Below are positions 47,703-60,249 of a stretch of DNA of 64,000 bases, piece by piece; position 1 is the first letter of the stretch, and the number at the start of each line of letters is the position of its first letter. Under the pieces are notes generated by a model. It made no database searches, was not told where the DNA came from, and saw only the letters and a program-made list of their open reading frames with translations. A program made the translations under genes and the position numbers. This DNA comes from Pterobdella sp. o SKG-2022. Taxonomy: Eukaryota > Annelida > Clitellata > Hirudinida > Piscicolidae. The stretch covers positions 27,939,387 to 28,003,386 of the forward strand of contig OZ038321.1 of the NCBI GenBank assembly GCA_964035795.1. Direction: 5' to 3'.

Positions 47703-50700
47703 ATGGCTAGCAATGTTATAACTCAATCTTATAAATATAAAGTCACCAATGTTGTTCGTGAAAGCATCGTATCGAAATGTATCGATGGAAACTCTGTGAA
47801 AACAATAAGCTCGATGATGGGCATCAACTATCATACAGTCTACTCCATTGTAAAAAAATTTTTAAAAACGGGAAAGACAAAAAGAGAAATCATGGGAGGG
47901 AATAGAAAACCAAAGCTCGCTTCTGAAATAAAAGAAGCTTTATTAACCTACGTGGACCTCGACTGCGCAAAAACTTTGAAGGAACTCAAAGAATGGCTCC
48001 AAATGCAACATGGAGTTAATGTGTCAATCAGCACCATTGATAGAACTCTGAAAAATTTTCATTACACTCTCAAAACTTTGACGGCAATTCCTGAGAAGAT
48101 AATTTGTCAAAATACTATTGACAAGACGCACAAATACGCTCAAAATTTCAGGGTTTTGGAGAAAAATGTGGAAAATAAAAGCATTATTTTTATAGACGAG
48201 ATCGGCTTTAGTGTCGTAAGCCGACCCAAAAAAATAAGAAAGCCCAAAGAATCATTGGCTTCCTCACGTGTTCCAGCAGCCAGATCCAGAAAGATCTCGG
48301 TGATGGCTGCCATGAACAAGTGATGTTGAATAATTTTAATTTGTATATGACTTGTGTGTACATAATGAATTTCAGTAAAGTTCCGATATTTTGAACAGGA
48401 TTTTAAAAATCTCCCAATCGATACACAGATATGGTTTGCTACACCACAAGCTCAACGAAAGGGCCGTGACTAAAGATGTTTTTAAAATGTTTCTCCTTGA
48501 CATCAAAATAATTTGTGGCAAAGAAGGCATCAGCGATCCAGTTTTTGTGATTGATATCTCCAGAATACATCAATACAAAGGTTCATATCAAATATACTAA
48601 GGGAACTCATAATTTTTACTATATTATAGAGTTTTCGACCACTTTAATTGTTTGCAATCAATTTACAAATGTTTGCAATCACATTTAAACGTTTACAAAA
48701 AGTGATTGCGAAGATTTTAAAGTGATTGCAAAGATTTAAAAAGCGATTGCTAAGATTTAAAAATTGATTGCGAAAATTCAAAAAGTGATTTAAAAACCCT
48801 ATATAAAGTTTCTCAATCATTTTCTCTATGTTTTCAGTTGGTTACCAATGTATGGGAAAAATTATAGGAAAAGTATAAATTTTTGTATTTAACTACAAAA
48901 TTTTTGCACTAGATTATTTTATATTTGCAATTGATCACTAAAGTTTGAAAAAAAAATAATTTAAAGAAAGATTAAGTTTGAATATTCAGAAAAACCTAAA
49001 TAATTTTTGAAAATTCGATTTTATAATTTGACCATTGAAATAAATTTAAAAAATTGAATTAAAGTAAATTTAAGAAAATTTTCACAAAATGAATTTAAAT
49101 TTAATTCTGAGTTGCATTCCAATTTTTAGAAGTTTTAAAATTCATATCCTAATTTTTTCACAAAAAACATCAAATAAGAGGAATTTGAATACATTTTTTT
49201 CAATACATTAATACATTGTTTTTGGTTGCAAAATATTGAAAAAAAATACATACGATGTCTTTGAAAAATATCCTAATTTTACATTCACACGACGTAGTTT
49301 AAATAAGATGAATTTAAAACTTCAAAAAAATAAATGAAACCGGAAGAAAATCATTTAATTTATTTTGCGAGAATTTTCTTCATTATAGATAAATATTTCT
49401 AATAAAGACAGGGTACTTGGTACTGCCCAGAGCGGAAGTCAAGAAAACTCTGAAAAATTTTTTTTCACTTTTTCAATAAAATTTTATAATTTTTTTATCG
49501 AAACTTAAAAAAATTATTTCAATAATTTTGATTTTTGAATATCCGAAAAAAATTTTCTTTTCATTTCTTCTTTGCAAACATTTGGTGATCTGTTGCAAAC
49601 ATTTGGTGGCCTGTTGCAAACATTTGGTGGCCTGTTGCAAACATTTGGTGGTCTGTTGCAAACATTTGGTGGTCTGTTGCATACATTTGGTTGTCTGTTG
49701 CAAAAATTTAGTGGTCTGTTGCAAACATTTGGTGGTCTGTTGCAAACATTTGGTGGTCTGTTGCAAACATTTGGTAGTCTGTTGCAAACATTTGGTAGTC
49801 TGTTGCAAACATTTGGTGGTCTGTTGAAAAGATTTGGTGGTCTGTTGCAAAGATTTGGTTTCTGTTGCAAAGATTTGGTGGTCTGTTGAAAAGATTTGGT
49901 TTCTGTTGCAAAGATTTGGTGGTCTGTTGAAAAGATTTGGTAGGCTATTGAGAAACCGCATACCATTTATATATGTTTTGGCTCCAAAGATTGAATTTGT
50001 TTGAAATCTGAAGAAAAAAATATAAGATGTCAAATTTGGCTTGTAGCAACGATGAAATTTTACTATTTGAAAAAATTTCTAAAACTGAAAAAAATTTCAC
50101 AAAACTCATTTTGAGAAGATTTTTGTTGATAACTTTTTTGATAATGCGGTAATTGTCAGCATTTGCTTCACTGAGTGTAACATAAAACCTTTTTCATAAA
50201 CTTTCTTTTCGGTTTTCAACTAATTTTATTTTTTATTTTTCTGAATTAAATAATTTTTTTTATTTAAAGTTAAATAAATTTTTATTTAAATAGATTTTTG
50301 CAAGTATTTTTTAAAAATTTGGTGCACAATTGCAAAAATTTGGTGCACAATTGCAAAGATTTAGTGCACAATCGTAAAGATTTGGTGCACAATTGCAAAG
50401 ATTTGGTGCACGATTGCAAAAATTTGGCATATATTTGCAACGATTTACAATTTCAAAGGTTCATTATGCAAATGCAAAGATTTAGTAATCAATTGTGACA
50501 AAGTGCTAAAAAATAAAGAGCCCCAATGTTTTTAAAGTAATTTATTTTAAAATACTAAATAAATTTTTTCCCAACTGTGTCAAAATTGATGGAAAAGTTA
50601 CTGCAAAGATTTTAAACTGAAATGCAAAAATTTTCTAACCAACAATGAAGGTTTCGATAATAATTGCCAAAACTTGGAAAACAATTGTAAAGATTCAGTG

Positions 50701-51037
50701 TGAAATAACAAAAATTAAGCAAATGATCGAGAAATTTTTTTAATACGACTTTGTGAAAGTAATATATTCATTTGAAGGCTTGGAAGAAGACGAAGAAGTC
50801 TCAAGAATAAAATGGTTGTACCTTCCTCCTTATTCCCCCTTCTTCAACCCCATTGTGAATATTTTAACGGTGTGGAAAAATTCAGTCGTAAAAGCGGGAG
50901 CGACTACAGAAAAAGAATTGAGAAATCTATTGCAAGGGAAACTCGGTGAAATAACTGAAGAACAATGCTATTCTTCTTATGAAGAAATGTCTAGTAATTT
51001 ATTAAAATGTTCAAATGAAGATATTATTATTGAATGA
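47703..51037 (+). CDS. IS630/Tc1-type DDE transposase gene with introns, DD34V
   Basis: Three exons, 47703-48319, 48429-48580 and 50778-51037, join in frame with GT-AG sites to a full-length 342-aa protein. Residues about 10-60 form a helix-turn-helix (VRESIVSKCIDGNSVKTISS, then MMGINYHTVYSIVKKF), followed by a second DNA-binding region (ISTIDRTLKNFHYTL). The DDE core shows D165 (IIFIDEIGF) and D248 (VFVIDISRIHQYKG). At the third acidic position of LPPYSPFFNPI-x-N, 34 residues after D248, the codon is GTG (Val283). The C-terminus (SNLLKCSNEDIIIE) is intact. The open frame with a lost catalytic residue could mean recent death or domestication for DNA binding. Start is ATG 47703; TTG at 47688 is not needed. 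Intron 2 is 2.2 kb and filled with 21-bp repeat arrays. Confidence 0.88.
48660..48792 (+). repeat. 21-bp repeat array inside intron 2, first block
   Basis: Four clear units of 20-21 bp with core gattgcraagattt (gattgcgaagattttaaagt, gattgcaaagatttaaaaagc, two more decayed), preceded by two gtttgcaatca units and followed by aaaaaccctatataaag. Confidence 0.85.
49403..49453 (+). repeat. acggtacttggtact repeat, right copy
   Basis: Imperfect second copy of 46933-46985. Upstream at 49247-49270 is tacatacgatgtctttgaaa, also shared with 46008. Confidence 0.7.
49570..49945 (+). repeat. 21-bp minisatellite, 18 units
   Basis: Consensus unit is ttgcaaacatttggtggtct plus g; two units are 20 bp. Units 1-12 mostly carry caaacattt, units 13-18 (c/a)aaagattt, a clear higher-order gradient. 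Because 21 is a multiple of three, several frames on both strands stay open and give repetitive pseudo-proteins. Confidence 0.97.
50318..50490 (+). repeat. 21-bp repeat array inside intron 2, third block
   Basis: About six units of attgcaaagatttggtgcac plus a, then three decayed ones ending near aaatgcaaagatttagtaat. The core is the same as in the other arrays with a different 7-8 bp spacer half. Further decayed units continue to about 50700. Confidence 0.9.
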
Positions 51038-52678
51038 ACTTCAATGAAAATTTTATATTTGCAAATCTTTTTATTTTAGTTATAATTATTATTATTACTT
51101 GATGATTTAAATTTTTAACGAATCAAGTCTTTCAAAACAAATTGACCATGGGAACATTCCAAAAATAAAAATCCTAATCGTAAAAGCAAATTTCTAAGGC
51201 ATCAGATGCACAAAACGTCAAACGGCGTTTTCACGTTTTGAGATGTAAACTGCTTGCCATCTCATTCTTTCTGTCATTTTTACTCGTCGTAAATATTTTT
51301 ACTTTTGAGCTGTTTCTTAAATTAAATTTCAGTTTTTACAACTATCCTTCCATTATGCCTCTGATAACTCGTTAGTGAGTTTTGTTTTGCGTTTCAAATT
51401 TTTAATCTTTTGAAAGCTATATTTCGAATTTTCTTAATTTTTCCATCAAGTATAAAGGGAATTTATTTTGGTATTCGAAAAAATACAGCAAGAATAAAAA
51501 AAAATCGATAAATAAAAAAAAACTAAAAAAAAAAGGAAACTTTAAATAAAAAACAAAATTATATATTAGGAGGAAGAAATCAAATATATTTGAATTAAGT
51601 TTTCTTCTACATTTTTCCTTCTATGCACTCATGCTTTTTATGAACCTGAAAATGGCTTGGCATTTTGATAGAATTATAAAGACACTTATTTATGCAATAA
51701 AAATAATTTTTTGGTAGTTTTTGGAAGTTACAACTTTTATCTTACATCTTTATTATAGTGCAATGTTTTACAAATTTTTAAAGGTTTTTGAGTCCTGCAT
51801 AGTAAGGTTGAAATTATAATTATACATAATATATTTTTGTTTGAAAAACTTTAAAATTATATCCACTAAATCAATAAAAATAAAAAAAATCTCATACAAA
51901 AACTATTTATAAATCTAGTATAATGTTTAGATGTTTTTAGTCATACTTTTGCAAAAGTTAACTTTTGTAATTAAAAAGCTTTTTAAAATATTATCGTCAT
52001 AAGTTTATCGACGTTTCTTTGGATTAAAAATTATATTACTAAAGAAATATTTTTAATAAGTGAGTAATTGTTGTTTTTAAGGAATTTTTATTGCTTTATA
52101 TTGAAAATAACCTCTCTAAACAGATTCTTTACATTATTGATAACAAAAATTACTCGAAGAAACATTTGTTTTCAAAAAAAAAGTCAAAAAATTTTTTTTT
52201 TAATCTGAATTTGGAATATTTTTCAATATGAACGTACCAGAATTCATATAAGAATAGTTTTTACAATATAAATTCATTTATATATATACTTATACCTGTT
52301 TATTACAATGTAATTTAAACTTATGAAGGCTTCGTTAGAAACGATTCATTTGAACATGAGACAACATTTTTGACAAAACCTCACCATAATTCATTAGCCT
52401 TTATATCTGTTATCAATAAGGAGATATATAGTTCCATTATACTAGAGTTGATTATATCTATTTCATTAGCAAAACAGTTTTGAAATTTATATATTCCTAT
52501 TTGAGGCACTTTTTTCTTTTAAACCGAGTTTTTGACATCATTTTGCTATTCCACTTTCAGATTAAAATTTTTTTTTTTTCAAAACCATCTACTTTCAAAT
52601 TATACGCATTTTTCAAGTCATTCATTTTCTTCCTCTCATTACATGGTCAAATCATCTCATACCACTAAGGTGATATAA
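51038..52678. other. Intergenic region upstream of BTBD9
   Basis: AT-rich. Right after the transposase stop is atatttgcaaatcttttt, possibly a last inverted copy of the ttgcaaagattt core. 51200-51360 is slightly less AT-rich and could hold the BTBD9 5' UTR or promoter, but no exon could be shown. Confidence 0.45.
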
Positions 52679-55600
52679 ATGAGTGACTGTCAGTTAGAAA
52701 GCCATAGTATCCATGATGATGTAGAGATTGACCACACATGTTTGCTCTCTCAAGACATTGGTTAGTAATATTGTTTTTTTTTAATATTAGTAATAAAAAT
52801 AATATATGTATAAAAATGCATGTCTTAAACATCAGTGTCTGAAGCTTTTTTAATGCAAAATTACAATATGGGATGAGTCATTATATTGATTATATCAGCA
52901 TTTGTTGTTTATATAATCAAATTATATTTGTCACTTAAAATGCTTAATAAAGTTTATTATTCTTGTCATAGTTTTTTATAAACATTCTTTCAAAACTGAT
53001 GCAAAAAATATTTTAAATTTCAAAAATCACACTGTTAATTCTATTAATATATTTCTTTAATAAAATTTCTTTAAAATTTTATGTAACTTCGGCATAATCA
53101 AAGGTTTTAATCTCTCAAATGCTTTTCAGGTTCATTATTCATGCATGATGAATGTAGTGACCTTGTTCTTGTGATTCAAGGCTACAGGTTTTCTGCTACT
53201 ATAATTTCAGCATTAATTGTAAAGAATATTGGTTCTTAGTAAATAAATATTTTTTATCAGGTCATATAAGAGCCATTAAGTTGCTATAACTGTATTTATT
53301 TTAGTCAGGCAGTTATTATGCTTGAAAAATTTCTTTAACTTGTTTTGATGATGAACAAATCAAATGATAGATTCCCAGTCCATAAAGTAGTCTTGGCTTC
53401 CAGATCAGAGTATTTCAGGTTTACATTTGTTATTGGATTTTTGATTTAATAATCTTTTGGTGGAATTAATTAAAAATTGAATAACTTCATTCAAAAAGTA
53501 AAAAGCTTTTTGGAAACAGCATACTTATTTATGTGACAAATAAACTTGATTCTAGAGCTCTTTTGTATGGTGGCATGAAGGAAGCAACTGACAGTGAAAT
53601 AGAGCTGAAGAGCTCAAATGCTGAGGCATTCAAGCACCTTCTCAAGTACATATACACTGGAAAGATCTGCCTAGTTGATCTCAGGGTGACCTATCAGTCC
53701 TCATTTTTCATCTAGCTGTATTTCTTCATTATACACATCTATTTTTTTTCATCTATTGATTTCTTGATTATAAATATTTTTATCCAGCTATTTTTTTTAC
53801 TTTATTTCTTTCTATATTTAATTTTTTTACTTTATAACTATCCATCTATTTTTTTCTTAATCTTTTTTATCTATATATTTTTCCACCATGTATCTCTCCA
53901 ACCATGCATGTATCTATGTATGTATCTTTCCACCCTGCTAGGAGGACATCATATTGGACATCCTCAGCCTGGCCAATCAGTATGCCTTCCTCAAGCTGCA
54001 AACTGCCATTTCTGAGAAACTTAAGGTTAGTGACCGAATGTAGCCGAAAATCAATATAATAATCAATATAACACTCTAAGACTTTTTTACAAAACTTGTT
54101 ACACTAAGCTTTTCGCAAAAATATCTTACATCATAAAATGATAATGCAAGATATTCTTACAAAAGGCTTAGTGTTTCTTCTATTATATTTTAAAATTAGT
54201 ATCATCTAGTGACTGATCGCCTTAATGTTTATTAACCATTTTAAATCAAGCATCACTTGTATGTTCTTGGCGAAGCAAACAAAAACTTAACCATGTTTTT
54301 CTTCATCCTTGAATCCACACAGGTCTCCCTGACGACAGCCAATGTATGCTCCATCTTCGATGCATCCCACCTGTACAACCTTGAGCCCCTCTTTGACACA
54401 TGCATTCACTTCATGGACCGGTATGCTGTTGACGTTCTCAAGACTGATGCCTTCTACAGCCTTTCTGCTGTAAGATTGTGTTTCGAGGATCTAGATTTGC
54501 CCCTAACTGGGGTTTCGTAACTGGGGATGTATGTATAATTGTTTGGTTGTGTTATCGATTTTTTAAAGTTAATTATTTAATTATTGTTTTGTACTTTTTT
54601 ATAATACTGTTATTTTTTTTATAGTTTTCCAAATTATTTTTATGGTTATGGTGATGTGTTAATTTTTTGGCAAATCTTTTTTGAAAAGAGCCATTACATT
54701 AGATTTTTATTCATTACATCTTCGCTGATTATTATTTGTATTATTATTAATATATTTCAATCATTCATATTTCATTACCATTTCATCTGTCACTTTCATG
54801 GATATTTTTGTTGTGGTGAACCACAACACAAAGGTGCTCAAATGTTAATTTTCAAGTTTTAAGCTCTCTCAGAAAACTTTTTCAAGAAGCACTTGCTGAA
54901 TTCCTATGAAATCTGGAAGCTCTCAAATCAACTTTTGATCACCCCTGTGTTTTATTTCATTATTTTATTTGTCAGGCAACACGTTGATGATGATAAGAAG
55001 AAATTATTCTTTCTACTGTTACTATTTTTATTATTATTACTTGGCAGCCTTCACTTGAACTGTTGTTATCACGGGATTCATTTTGTGCTCCCGAAGTAGA
55101 AATCTTCAAGGCCGTGAAACTCTGGGCGGATTTCAATAACGAGCTTAACAATAACACCAGTAACACTATCATCGGTGTTGTCACTAGTCACAGCAGTGGT
55201 GGTAGGGGCACTAAAGCACCACGCCAAAATGACACAGTCAACGCTTGTGGTGAAAGTGATAATGATGAGAATATAAATAATAATAATGATGGAAGTAATA
55301 ATAAAAATAATAGTAAAAATAAGAATAATGTTAATGATAGTGATGAAATTGCTGAGAGAAATAATATAATCACATCAAATGATGAAGGTAGTAATGATAC
55401 AACCAACAATGATAACCCACTGAATGAAGAGGAAAACAATGGTGAAAAACCTGCATCAGAGAACCATCTCATTAAACATGGGGGTGAGAACTTTAATGAT
55501 GATTATGAGGATGAATTCAAATGCAGTCGTGATGATGATGATGATGAGATTATCACGAGGATAAAGAAATTGGTTAGGTGAGTAACTGCTTTAATTTTTT

Positions 55601-58600
55601 GAGGGATATTATTCAATTGATTCTGTACCAGCAAAGTTGTATTTAACTTTCACATGTATCTCTGTGGTTATTACAATCATGGTTGTTTCAATTCCAAGCA
55701 CAATGGCTTTCTTCATTATTGATTATTTGTTTTTCAAAGCTCATCAGACTAAAATATAATTATGCTTGTTATAATTGTTTAATCATTTTTGCACTCAATC
55801 TTGGAATTTTCACGAGCATGTGTCAAAGAAATTAGAGGAAACAAAAAAATAATGAATAATCTCAGTTTTTGCAAAAAGATCACTACAAACAGTCGATATG
55901 TCAACTCATTAACCTACTATAGGAGTAAATAACTAGTTGTAATCCTCCAAATCTATAACCACAAATAACAATATCAATAACTACACAAACCAAACAATGC
56001 ACCAAGATTGCCCCTGATATCATTGGAGGAGTTGTTGAACGTTGTGAGACCAGTGGACTTCATCAGTGCGGACCAAATCCTCGATGCCATCAAACAACAG
56101 CATGAGACTAAACGCAATGATCTGCCACATCGAGGAAGCATGTGTTAGTGTCTGGGTTGGTGTGTGTTTGGGTGTCTGGGTGAATGAGGGTTTGTGTGTG
56201 GTTGGATATGTACTTGTAATTCTGATTGTGTGTGTTAGTCTTTTTGCTTTTTATGGTTTTAAATTTGCATGTTTCGTCATGCCTCATGATACCTGGTTTG
56301 ATCCTGGGTGTGAGTTGTGCCATTACATTCTAATAATTATGATTTTCAGCCTTTTTAATGAATTATTATAAATAATATCAATAAAATTTATATTAAGTAT
56401 AACTCCATTCATATTTCTTCTTTCCAGTGCCAATGGAAAACGTGGCATGCGCAAGACACAACGCTAAAGTCATCCAAGGTTGGAGTTGTTTCTCTGTATT
56501 ATATTATAACATAATTGTCCATATTGTATTCATATGTACCTCAGACGTGTGTATCAGAATAAATTTTCTACTGAGTCTATAGTGATTTTATATTGAATTT
56601 TGTCCATAAATTGCTTAAATAATATTAAAATAAAATAAATATAGTTCTGTAGAATAAATGTATTTAAAATCTTCCTCATTAAAAAAAATCAAGAAAATTC
56701 TGTAGAATATAACTCTCACCCATTGAAAACATTTTCCAGTTAAGGGCTACATAATTGTCAATATGTTTGAATGTTTCTTATGTAGGCTTCTGCTTTTTTT
56801 ATTAATTTATTAGAGCATATCTTTCTAGTTTTTTTCTAAATTTATAAATGAATATATTTAATATAGTATTAAATTCACAAATAACTTGAAGCAACACATC
56901 AAAAATTTCAATGCGAAATCGAACCAAATGTTAAATACTACCCTACCAATAAAGAGTATTTATTAATCTAAATTTTATTCAAATAAAATGCTCTCCAAAA
57001 CAAAACCATAACTATTCAAATCAAACAAATTTTTTAATTTTCAAATTACATTCAACACGAAACCAACGACGCCAGACACCTCACCATCATCACCACCACA
57101 CAGGCGACATGAACATGAATCTGCTGGACATCAACTCAAGCAACAGTAATAACTGCTACCACCTTGACCAAGGGTACACATCACATGCCATCGACGACAA
57201 TGCTTCCAATGGTATCATCTTTCGATGCTTCGTGTTTGGTGCTTGATGATTGGTGTGGAGATTTTTATTATATATTAAGCAAAATATTTCAAAACACATT
57301 AGCTTCTTAATCATATCTCTTAACTGTATTCTACGCATTGAAGTTAAACTATCTCAAAGTTATTGCCCATAGTTATGGGGCGATATTCTGTATAACCCAG
57401 ATAACACTAGGCTCTATTATGAAGTATGTTGAGAAATTATTTTTATTGATTTAAACTCGGCTTGATGGATGATTATAGTGGTTATCGGCTTGGCAAACTG
57501 TCCAAGTGTGGGAACGGAAGATCTAGAATTTTGATAATTTTCCATTACACTTAGCTCTGGCTGGCATTCTATATAAAATTCCACCTATTGGAATGGCTCA
57601 TTTAATGAGTAGATCATGCTTTTTGGCTTAACCGACTGTTGTCATCCGCAGTTACCAAGACATGCACAACAATATAATCTAATTAATTATTAAATTAATT
57701 CATTTTCTATGCGTCATCACAACCCGCCTTGATTGGCCTGTATGCACGTAGCAGAGGGAGAATAAAGAATGATTTTTATGGTATGATAATAATGTTTGGC
57801 AGGTATAGTTATAGAACTGGGAGGTCAGTACATCATCAATCACATCTCGATGCTGCTGTGGGATAGGGACACCAGGTTCAGTGCTCTTGACTTTGTTCTT
57901 TCCATGGTGTTTTTAATAATATTATTATTGATCAACGTGTTAGTCTATGAATAAAGTAGGAAAAAGTAAGACAAAAGCGTTCAGCAGTTTATTACAAGCG
58001 TTGTATTTTAAAAATGGAAAAGTTTTGTTGCGAGTTTGTGAACACCTTTGTGTCATGTTTTATACAATATTCCCGTTATCATTGAATTAGTATTGATAAA
58101 AATAATATCACTGATAAGCAAACCACGAAGTCAATATAATGAACTTTAGGATTGTTCTTTTCACCAAAGATGGAGCAAGTGTAGTTATGGCCATTTAATA
58201 GATCAAGCTCACTTCATATTGCTTAACATCTAATATTCATATAATTAATTCATCTATCCTTTCTACTTCATAGACACCAAACCATCATTATCAGGTCTTA
58301 CTCATACTTCATAGAGGTCTCGATGGATAATAAAGAGTGGATAAGGGTGGTAGATATGAGTAAGTACCTGTGCAGGTCTCGGCAGCAGTTGAGGTTCAAA
58401 GAAAGAGTTGTCAAGTATGCTGGCGGTTTAATTTTTTAGTTCATTATACTTTATATCAGGAATTAGAATATTTGTTTGATATAGTAGATATTAATAGTTA
58501 GAATAGTTTCAATAGTTATCTATGTATCTACCAAAAGTTTTGTGTTATAGGATGTATCTTGCTCATTTACAAGACTTCCTAATGCGATCATATTAATTTG

Positions 58601-60249
58601 TGTAACATTCAAGCTGACATTCGATTGCACTCAGGTATATCAAGATTGTGGGTACTCACAATTCAGTCAACAAGTATTTAAAATATTTCAAAAAATTTTT
58701 TACGTTTTTGAGGAATAAAATTAAATTAAAATAAATATATATTTTTCTTAAATCTAAAAATTTATTGCAAATATTTTTTTCGCGGCTATTATTAATTGTA
58801 AACATAGTTGAAAATCTGTCAATTGAAAATGTCTTGCATGTTTTTAGGTTCTTCCACATAATTCATTTCGAGTGTTTTTACAACCCATCTCCATGCAAGT
58901 TTTTCAAAAATCTTATAGGTGGGTTTCCAACAAGCTAATCCATATCAATGATTGATTTTTTAGACATATTGTTGCTGAAAATATATAAATTTACCATATT
59001 ACCAAATCAAAGCATTCTATTTGAACTATTATTCTACATTGAATTTAACTACTTGTGCTAATGCATTTGATCTCCAGGTTTTAATTGTGTAACTATCTTT
59101 AAAAATATCTTTATTTTTCGTTTCTTCGATATAAGAATTTGATGTTGAATGTTAATGATGTGAATCATCCAACTGAATCAAGTTCACTCCAGTTTCAAAG
59201 TTATTCCACTAAGCTTTCTAACCTCTCAGTTCCAGAGAAAAACGTGGCATCGATAGAATGCAATGCTTGGGTTGTTGAAGGGGTTTCGCGCAGTAGAAAC
59301 GCCTTGATTAACGGCAATACCACCGATTATGATTGGGATAGTGGCTACACTTGCCATCAACTTGGCAGTGGTTCTATCGTCATCCAATTGGCTCAGCCAT
59401 TTGTCATTGGCTCCATGAGGTAGGTTGTTTGCTCGTGTATATAATTAACTATGGTTTTCGGAAATTGCTATATTTAGTGATTTGAAAATTATCTATACAG
59501 CCATACTGTGTAATTTTGCTGAATGTTTAAATTTCAAAATTTTTCATTAATCGTAAATCACCTCTTTCCTTCTTACCATTCTGCCGCAGACTGCTTCTCT
59601 GGGACTGCGACAATCGCACTTATAGTTACTTCATAGAAGTTTCCAACAACCAACAAACATGGACGAAAATAGCCGACAGGACGAAAGAGGCTTGCGTTTC
59701 GTGGCAGATCATCACCTTCAACCCCACTGTCATCACCTTCATCCGCATCATGGGCACCCATAACACAGCCAATGAGGTTGGTTTCATTATGAGTTTATTA
59801 ATAATTTTAGTGTTTTTTTCTTATTGATTTTATAAGTATTCACTAATGAGGATGATCTCAGTAGTCCATGCAAACCATACTTTATTGGCATTTAACAAAT
59901 ATTTTTAAATATTCTTTTTCAACAATGATGATACATCTTGATTTTTATTTAAATTCGTATAAAAGTAATTCAAATTTATTATTTTTTATTGTAAAAGGTT
60001 TTTCACTGCGTGCATTTCGAATGCCCGGTTGAAGAGAGTCTTTTGAACAACTATAAGTTACGCCAAAACGACCGCCATCAGAAGTCCCTCATGCACTCAT
60101 CCTCGTCATCCTCCCTCAGTAACACTCACAGACTCTCCAATTACCCACGCTATCAGGGACTCCACCAATACGAAACTATGGCTGATTCTGATGGCTATGG
60201 TGTTGGCTTCCTTGGAGGTGGAGGCAGCTCAATTAATGGTAACATTTGA
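52679..60249 (+). CDS. BTBD9: BTB/POZ domain protein BTBD9 (768 aa)
   Basis: CUL3 ubiquitin-ligase substrate adaptor; in animals linked to sleep, dopamine and iron regulation. Seventeen exons join in frame: 52679-52760, 53130-53187, 53371-53418, 53556-53685, 53942-54025, 54323-54469, 55048-55577, 56007-56143, 56428-56478, 57104-57211, 57803-57875, 58295-58414, 58634-58672, 58848-58918, 59230-59419, 59590-59776, 59998-60249. The BTB domain (residues about 20-125) has CSDLVLVIQGYRFPVHKVVL and FRALLYGGMKE; BACK follows. Two F5/8-type C domains follow (HISMLLWDRDTRSYSYFIEV with KYIKIVGTHNSVNK, then GVSRSRNALINGNTTDYDWD, HQLGSGSIVIQLAQPF and LLLWDCDNRTYSYFIEVSNN). Human BTBD9 is 612 aa; the extra length is mainly an Asn/Asp/Glu-rich insertion of about 135 residues in exon 7 (55155-55560) splitting BACK. 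The exon 15 start at 59230 was chosen over ataag/aat because only it keeps phase and homology. AATAAA at 60576. Confidence 0.97.
54101..54174. repeat. Foldback element in BTBD9 intron 5
   Basis: Arms acactaagcttttcgcaaaa followed by atatcttacat, mirrored by atgcaagatattcttacaaa then aggcttagtgt, around a loop of about 12 bases. Confidence 0.8.

Noticed and set aside
49570..49945. CRISPR-like array
   Set aside because: Units are contiguous 21-bp tandem repeats with no unique spacers, in a eukaryotic intron.
49473..50033. Long repetitive ORFs on both strands (up to 186 aa) with NRPPNVC or LQTFGGL units
   Set aside because: They are translations of the 21-bp minisatellite; 21 is divisible by three, so several frames stay open. 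They lie inside the transposase intron.
55188..55472. Minus-strand Leu/Ser-rich ORF
   Set aside because: Antisense of the BTBD9 Asn/Asp-rich insertion.
59078..59229. Extended BTBD9 exon 15 starting near 59078 or 59136
   Set aside because: The first hits an immediate TAA, the second breaks phase; the ctctcag acceptor at 59229 restores phase and conserved VPEKNVA.
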